Source: Christensenellaceae bacterium
GTDB taxonomy: Bacteria > Bacillota > Clostridia > Christensenellales > Aristaeellaceae
Length of the DNA stretch: 64,000 nucleotides
Assembly (NCBI GenBank): GCA_012837835.1
Contig: DUQK01000020.1
Coordinates: 1-64,000, forward strand
Reading direction: 5' to 3'
This document shows, one piece after another, positions 61,795-64,000 of this stretch. Position 1 is the first letter of the stretch, and each line of letters opens with the position of its first letter. Below the pieces are notes generated by a model, which saw nothing but the letters and a program-made list of their open reading frames with translations, had not been told where the DNA came from and searched no databases. Both the position numbers and the translations under genes were made by a program.

Positions 61795-61820
61795 ACAAAC
61801 CCCGAAAAAACGGGGTTTGT
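61795..61820 (-). terminator. Terminator of the right-edge ABC operon
   Basis: ACAAACCCCG, loop of six A residues, CGGGGTTTGT: a 10-bp perfect stem 15 bases after the permease stop codon on the minus strand, followed there by a T-rich stretch. Confidence 0.8.
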
Positions 61821-61834
61821 AGTAAGTTATATTG

Positions 61835-62731
61835 TTATTTTATTGCGCCTTCCACCATACCGCGGATAATGTATTTCTGTGCGAATATGAATAGCACAAC
61901 TATGGGTACCATGGCAAGCAGGGCTGCGGTCATAATAAGGTTCCATTGCTTTACGTAAGAACCGGCAAATGCCGTAACAGCAAGGGGTATGGTCTGTACT
62001 TCTCCGTTTCCGCCAAGCACAAGCAGGGGGAGGAGATAGTCATTCCAAATCCATATGCCGTTTAGTATTGCGACAGTAGTTATGGTAGGTACAAGCAATG
62101 GAAGTATAATCTTAAAGAACACGCCGGGCTGCGAGCAACCGTCTATGAATGCGCTCTCTTCAAGCGCAAGCGGTATGCTCTTTATAAAACCATGGAATAC
62201 AAATATGGATAGCGAGCAGCCAAAGCCAAGGTAGGCAAAAACTATGCCGTGGTATGTACCCAGCATCCTTGTACCAAGGAAATCCCCTATAGATTTTAGG
62301 AAATATACCAAAGGATACATAACTACCTGAAAAGGTATAACCATGGCGGCTACAAACATCATGAATGTGAAGTTGGAAAACTTAGACTTATTCCTAACAA
62401 GCACCCATGCAGCCATTGCGGAAAATATTACTATTACCACCAGCGACAGTACAGTTATAATTGTCGAATCTTTAAACGCACCTATAAAATCGGTGGTGGG
62501 GTCGTGCATTACGGCTTCAATGTTTATACGGAGATTTTCCCAGTTTTCAGGCGGGGAAACCGGGTCACGAGTAATGTGGTCAAATGTTTTAGCGGAGTTG
62601 AATAACACTATCACAAAGGGGGACAGTACAACCAGCATAAGTATTATGGCGAATATTTCAAGTGCGATACGCTTTGCCTTACTGTGCTGCTGTTTTTGAC
62701 CAACTGCGTCTAAATGCAGAGCATCTGCCAT
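61835..62731 (-). CDS. Carbohydrate ABC permease, MalG-type
   Basis: 298 residues with six membrane helices and the EAA-like loop SAFIDGCSQPGVFFKIILPLL. The C-terminal end IRGMVEGAIK is typical for this family. The start overlaps the stop of the MalF-type permease by one base. No ATPase gene lies beside this pair within the window; the MsmX-like ATPase at 18254-19318 could serve it. Confidence 0.94.
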   Translation of the reverse strand: MADALHLDAVGQKQQHSKAKRIALEIFAIILMLVVLSPFVIVLFNSAKTFDHITRDPVSPPENWENLRINIEAVMHDPTTDFIGAFKDSTIITVLSLVVIVIFSAMAAWVLVRNKSKFSNFTFMMFVAAMVIPFQVVMYPLVYFLKSIGDFLGTRMLGTYHGIVFAYLGFGCSLSIFVFHGFIKSIPLALEESAFIDGCSQPGVFFKIILPLLVPTITTVAILNGIWIWNDYLLPLLVLGGNGEVQTIPLAVTAFAGSYVKQWNLIMTAALLAMVPIVVLFIFAQKYIIRGMVEGAIK

Positions 62732-63621
62732 TATGCTTCCACCTCCCTCTTTTTACTTATGTATACCTGCAAGAGTGAGAATACTACCAGCATTAGGAAG
62801 AATACTACGCTCATCGCCTGCCCCTTAGCCAACTCCTTAGAGGTAATAGACTTATTGTATATAGTAAGCGCTAATAATTGGCTGGATTTAACTACGCTGC
62901 CCATGAAGCGCATTGAAGGACCGCCGTTTGTGAGCGCAACGTTTAAGTCAAAAGCTTTAAAAGAATTGGTGATAGTAAGGAACAGCGAAATAGTGAATGA
63001 ACTTGCTATCATAGGTATCAGTATTTTTACTACCCTTTGGATATAGCTTGCGCCATCTACCGTTGCAGCTTCCATTACCTCCTGCGATGTAGATTGTATG
63101 CCAGCTACAAATATAAGCATTATATAGCCCGCATATTGCCAGGTGTTTACTATGGACATTGCCAATAGCACTAGGTTTTTATTCGCTATCATACTGGAGG
63201 ACATCCAGCCTATGCCAAGACTTTTACCTATGGCAGTAAAAAAGTCATTAAACATAAACTGCCATGTATAGCCAAGCACTATGCCGCCTATAAGGTTCGG
63301 AACGAAAAATGCGGCGCGGTATAAATTTTTTCCTCTAACCCTGCTTGTGACAAGCAGTGCCAAAAGGAAGGCGACTATGTTTACCATTATTACATTAATT
63401 AGGGTGTATAACAGAGTAATTCTAAAGGAATAAAGAAACTCTACAGAGTTAAACATATCCTTGTAATTATCAAAGCCAACATAGTGTATTTCAGAGCGTA
63501 CGCCGTTCCAATCGGTGAGGGAGAAACTGACGCCCTGTACGAAGGGTATCAGTACCACCATAATTAGAGCGAAAATGCATGGGGCAAGGAACACTGCATC
63601 CCATACTTTGCTTCTTTTCAT
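62731..63621 (-). CDS. Carbohydrate ABC permease, MalF-type
   Basis: 296 residues, six membrane helices, with the EAA-like loop EAATVDGASYIQRVVKILIP. Normal length, unlike the enlarged permease at 19315-20853, which makes a useful comparison. It lies 79 bases after the binding-protein gene, with a hairpin between. Confidence 0.94.
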   Translation of the reverse strand: MKRSKVWDAVFLAPCIFALIMVVLIPFVQGVSFSLTDWNGVRSEIHYVGFDNYKDMFNSVEFLYSFRITLLYTLINVIMVNIVAFLLALLVTSRVRGKNLYRAAFFVPNLIGGIVLGYTWQFMFNDFFTAIGKSLGIGWMSSSMIANKNLVLLAMSIVNTWQYAGYIMLIFVAGIQSTSQEVMEAATVDGASYIQRVVKILIPMIASSFTISLFLTITNSFKAFDLNVALTNGGPSMRFMGSVVKSSQLLALTIYNKSITSKELAKGQAMSVVFFLMLVVFSLLQVYISKKREVEA

Positions 63622-63663
63622 TGTATTGCTCCTTTACTAATATCCTATGAATTGATAGGAAAA

Positions 63664-63688
63664 AGGCAGGCGCATACTGCGCCTGCCT
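63664..63688 (-). terminator. Terminator/attenuator after the right-edge binding-protein gene
   Basis: AGGCAGGCGCA, a three-base loop, TGCGCCTGCCT: an 11-bp perfect stem, followed on the minus strand by TTTTTCC. It lies between the binding-protein gene and its permeases, as in the operon at 16.9-21.9 kb. Confidence 0.85.
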
Positions 63689-63699
63689 TAAATAAAGCC

Positions 63700-64000
63700 T
63701 TATTGTTTTTCGGATACGGTTTTTGCTGCGCCCTTTATGTCCTCTATAAAGTAGTTCATATTTTCATCGCTTGGATCCTGTGCGAACAAATCGAAAATGG
63801 GGGCGAGTATATCCTGACCGGTTCCGGGAGGAAGCTTGCCAAAGAATACGCCGTGGTTGCCGCCTTCTGCGTTTGCGTGCACGAGAGCCTTTGAGAAGCC
63901 GCCCGAGGGCTGAAGCGTTACATTGGCGAATGCAGGTACCATGCCTGCGCCGTTTACCATGTAGTCCGCACCTTCCTCGGAGAATACTAGGAACTCAAGG
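63700..64000 (-). CDS. ABC solute-binding protein, family 1 (C-terminal part, runs off the window)
   Basis: About the last 100 residues of a sugar-binding protein; the frame is open up to the right edge (codons before 63960 read LEFLVFSEEGADYM). ADYMVNGAGMVPAFANV is typical of the C-terminal lobe, where the domain often reads ...FLTSPEAQ.... It belongs to the permease pair downstream. The start and signal peptide lie outside the window. Confidence 0.85.
   Translation of the reverse strand, partial: LEFLVFSEEGADYMVNGAGMVPAFANVTLQPSGGFSKALVHANAEGGNHGVFFGKLPPGTGQDILAPIFDLFAQDPSDENMNYFIEDIKGAAKTVSEKQ

Noticed and set aside
1..64000. CRISPR arrays, tRNA and rRNA genes
   Set aside because: No regularly spaced repeats and no tRNA or rRNA signature sequences were noticed on either strand; the only RNA gene supported is the SRP RNA.

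Overview
The window reads as chromosome of a strictly anaerobic, amino-acid-fermenting member of the Clostridia, probably an uncultured gut or rumen lineage. The evidence is a complete selenium-dependent glycine reductase (grd) operon, an electron-bifurcating [FeFe] hydrogenase operon, a small Bacillota-type SRP RNA, a clostridial polA-coaE-lytic transglycosylase order, strong AGGAGG ribosome sites, and no genes of aerobic respiration. Its sugar-binding proteins have signal peptides without a lipobox, which is odd for a single-membrane organism.

Layout. 1-7.4 kb: an accessory sugar island with a YesN/YesM-type two-component pair, a ThuA-like protein with a Gfo/Idh/MocA oxidoreductase (minus strand), and divergent to them two TIM-barrel sugar epimerase/isomerases. 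7.8-16.5 kb: grdX, grdE, grdB, trxB, trxA, grdA, grdC, grdD, then convergent selD. Three of these (grdB, grdA, selD) are split by an in-frame TGA that I read as selenocysteine. 16.5-24.4 kb: a sugar ABC transporter, a PucR/CdaR-type regulator and an S41 protease, flanked by two direct copies of an inverted-repeat element of about 150 bp. 24.4-31.9 kb: SRP RNA, glyA, polA, coaE, lytic transglycosylase, a family 5 solute-binding protein and a flavin reductase. 32-33 kb: one small hypothetical gene and a non-coding stretch with a large dyad.

33-46 kb: a second accessory sugar island on the minus strand. It has a GH20 hexosaminidase and an 11-gene operon (eda-like aldolase, cyclase-family hydrolase, ribose-type ABC transporter, Gfo dehydrogenase, GntR regulator, enolase-superfamily dehydratase, PfkB kinase, class II aldolase). 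The operon looks like a complete oxidative, Entner-Doudoroff-like route from an imported sugar through a lactone and aldonate to pyruvate. 46-54 kb: two head-to-tail operons, one with an H-cluster sensor protein, DRTGG, ATPase and PHP proteins, the other with the hydrogenase (HydC, an ATPase, a 2Fe-2S protein, HydB, HydA). 54-64 kb: an exported flavinylated FAD reductase, a GCKR/MurQ-like double-SIS protein, a DUF1846 protein, a small protein, a DUF368 transporter, a flavodoxin and a sugar ABC operon running off the right edge.

How the parts work together. Glycine reductase consumes reduced thioredoxin (trxA/trxB), acetyl phosphate gives ATP, and selD supplies selenophosphate for the Sec residues. 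The bifurcating hydrogenase disposes of NADH and reduced ferredoxin as hydrogen. The two sugar islands share a 38-base promoter segment and a codon style (TTG Leu, CGT Arg, ATT Ile) unlike the core genes (CTT Leu, ATA Ile, AGG Arg), suggesting a common, possibly imported, origin. No tRNA, rRNA or CRISPR array was seen.
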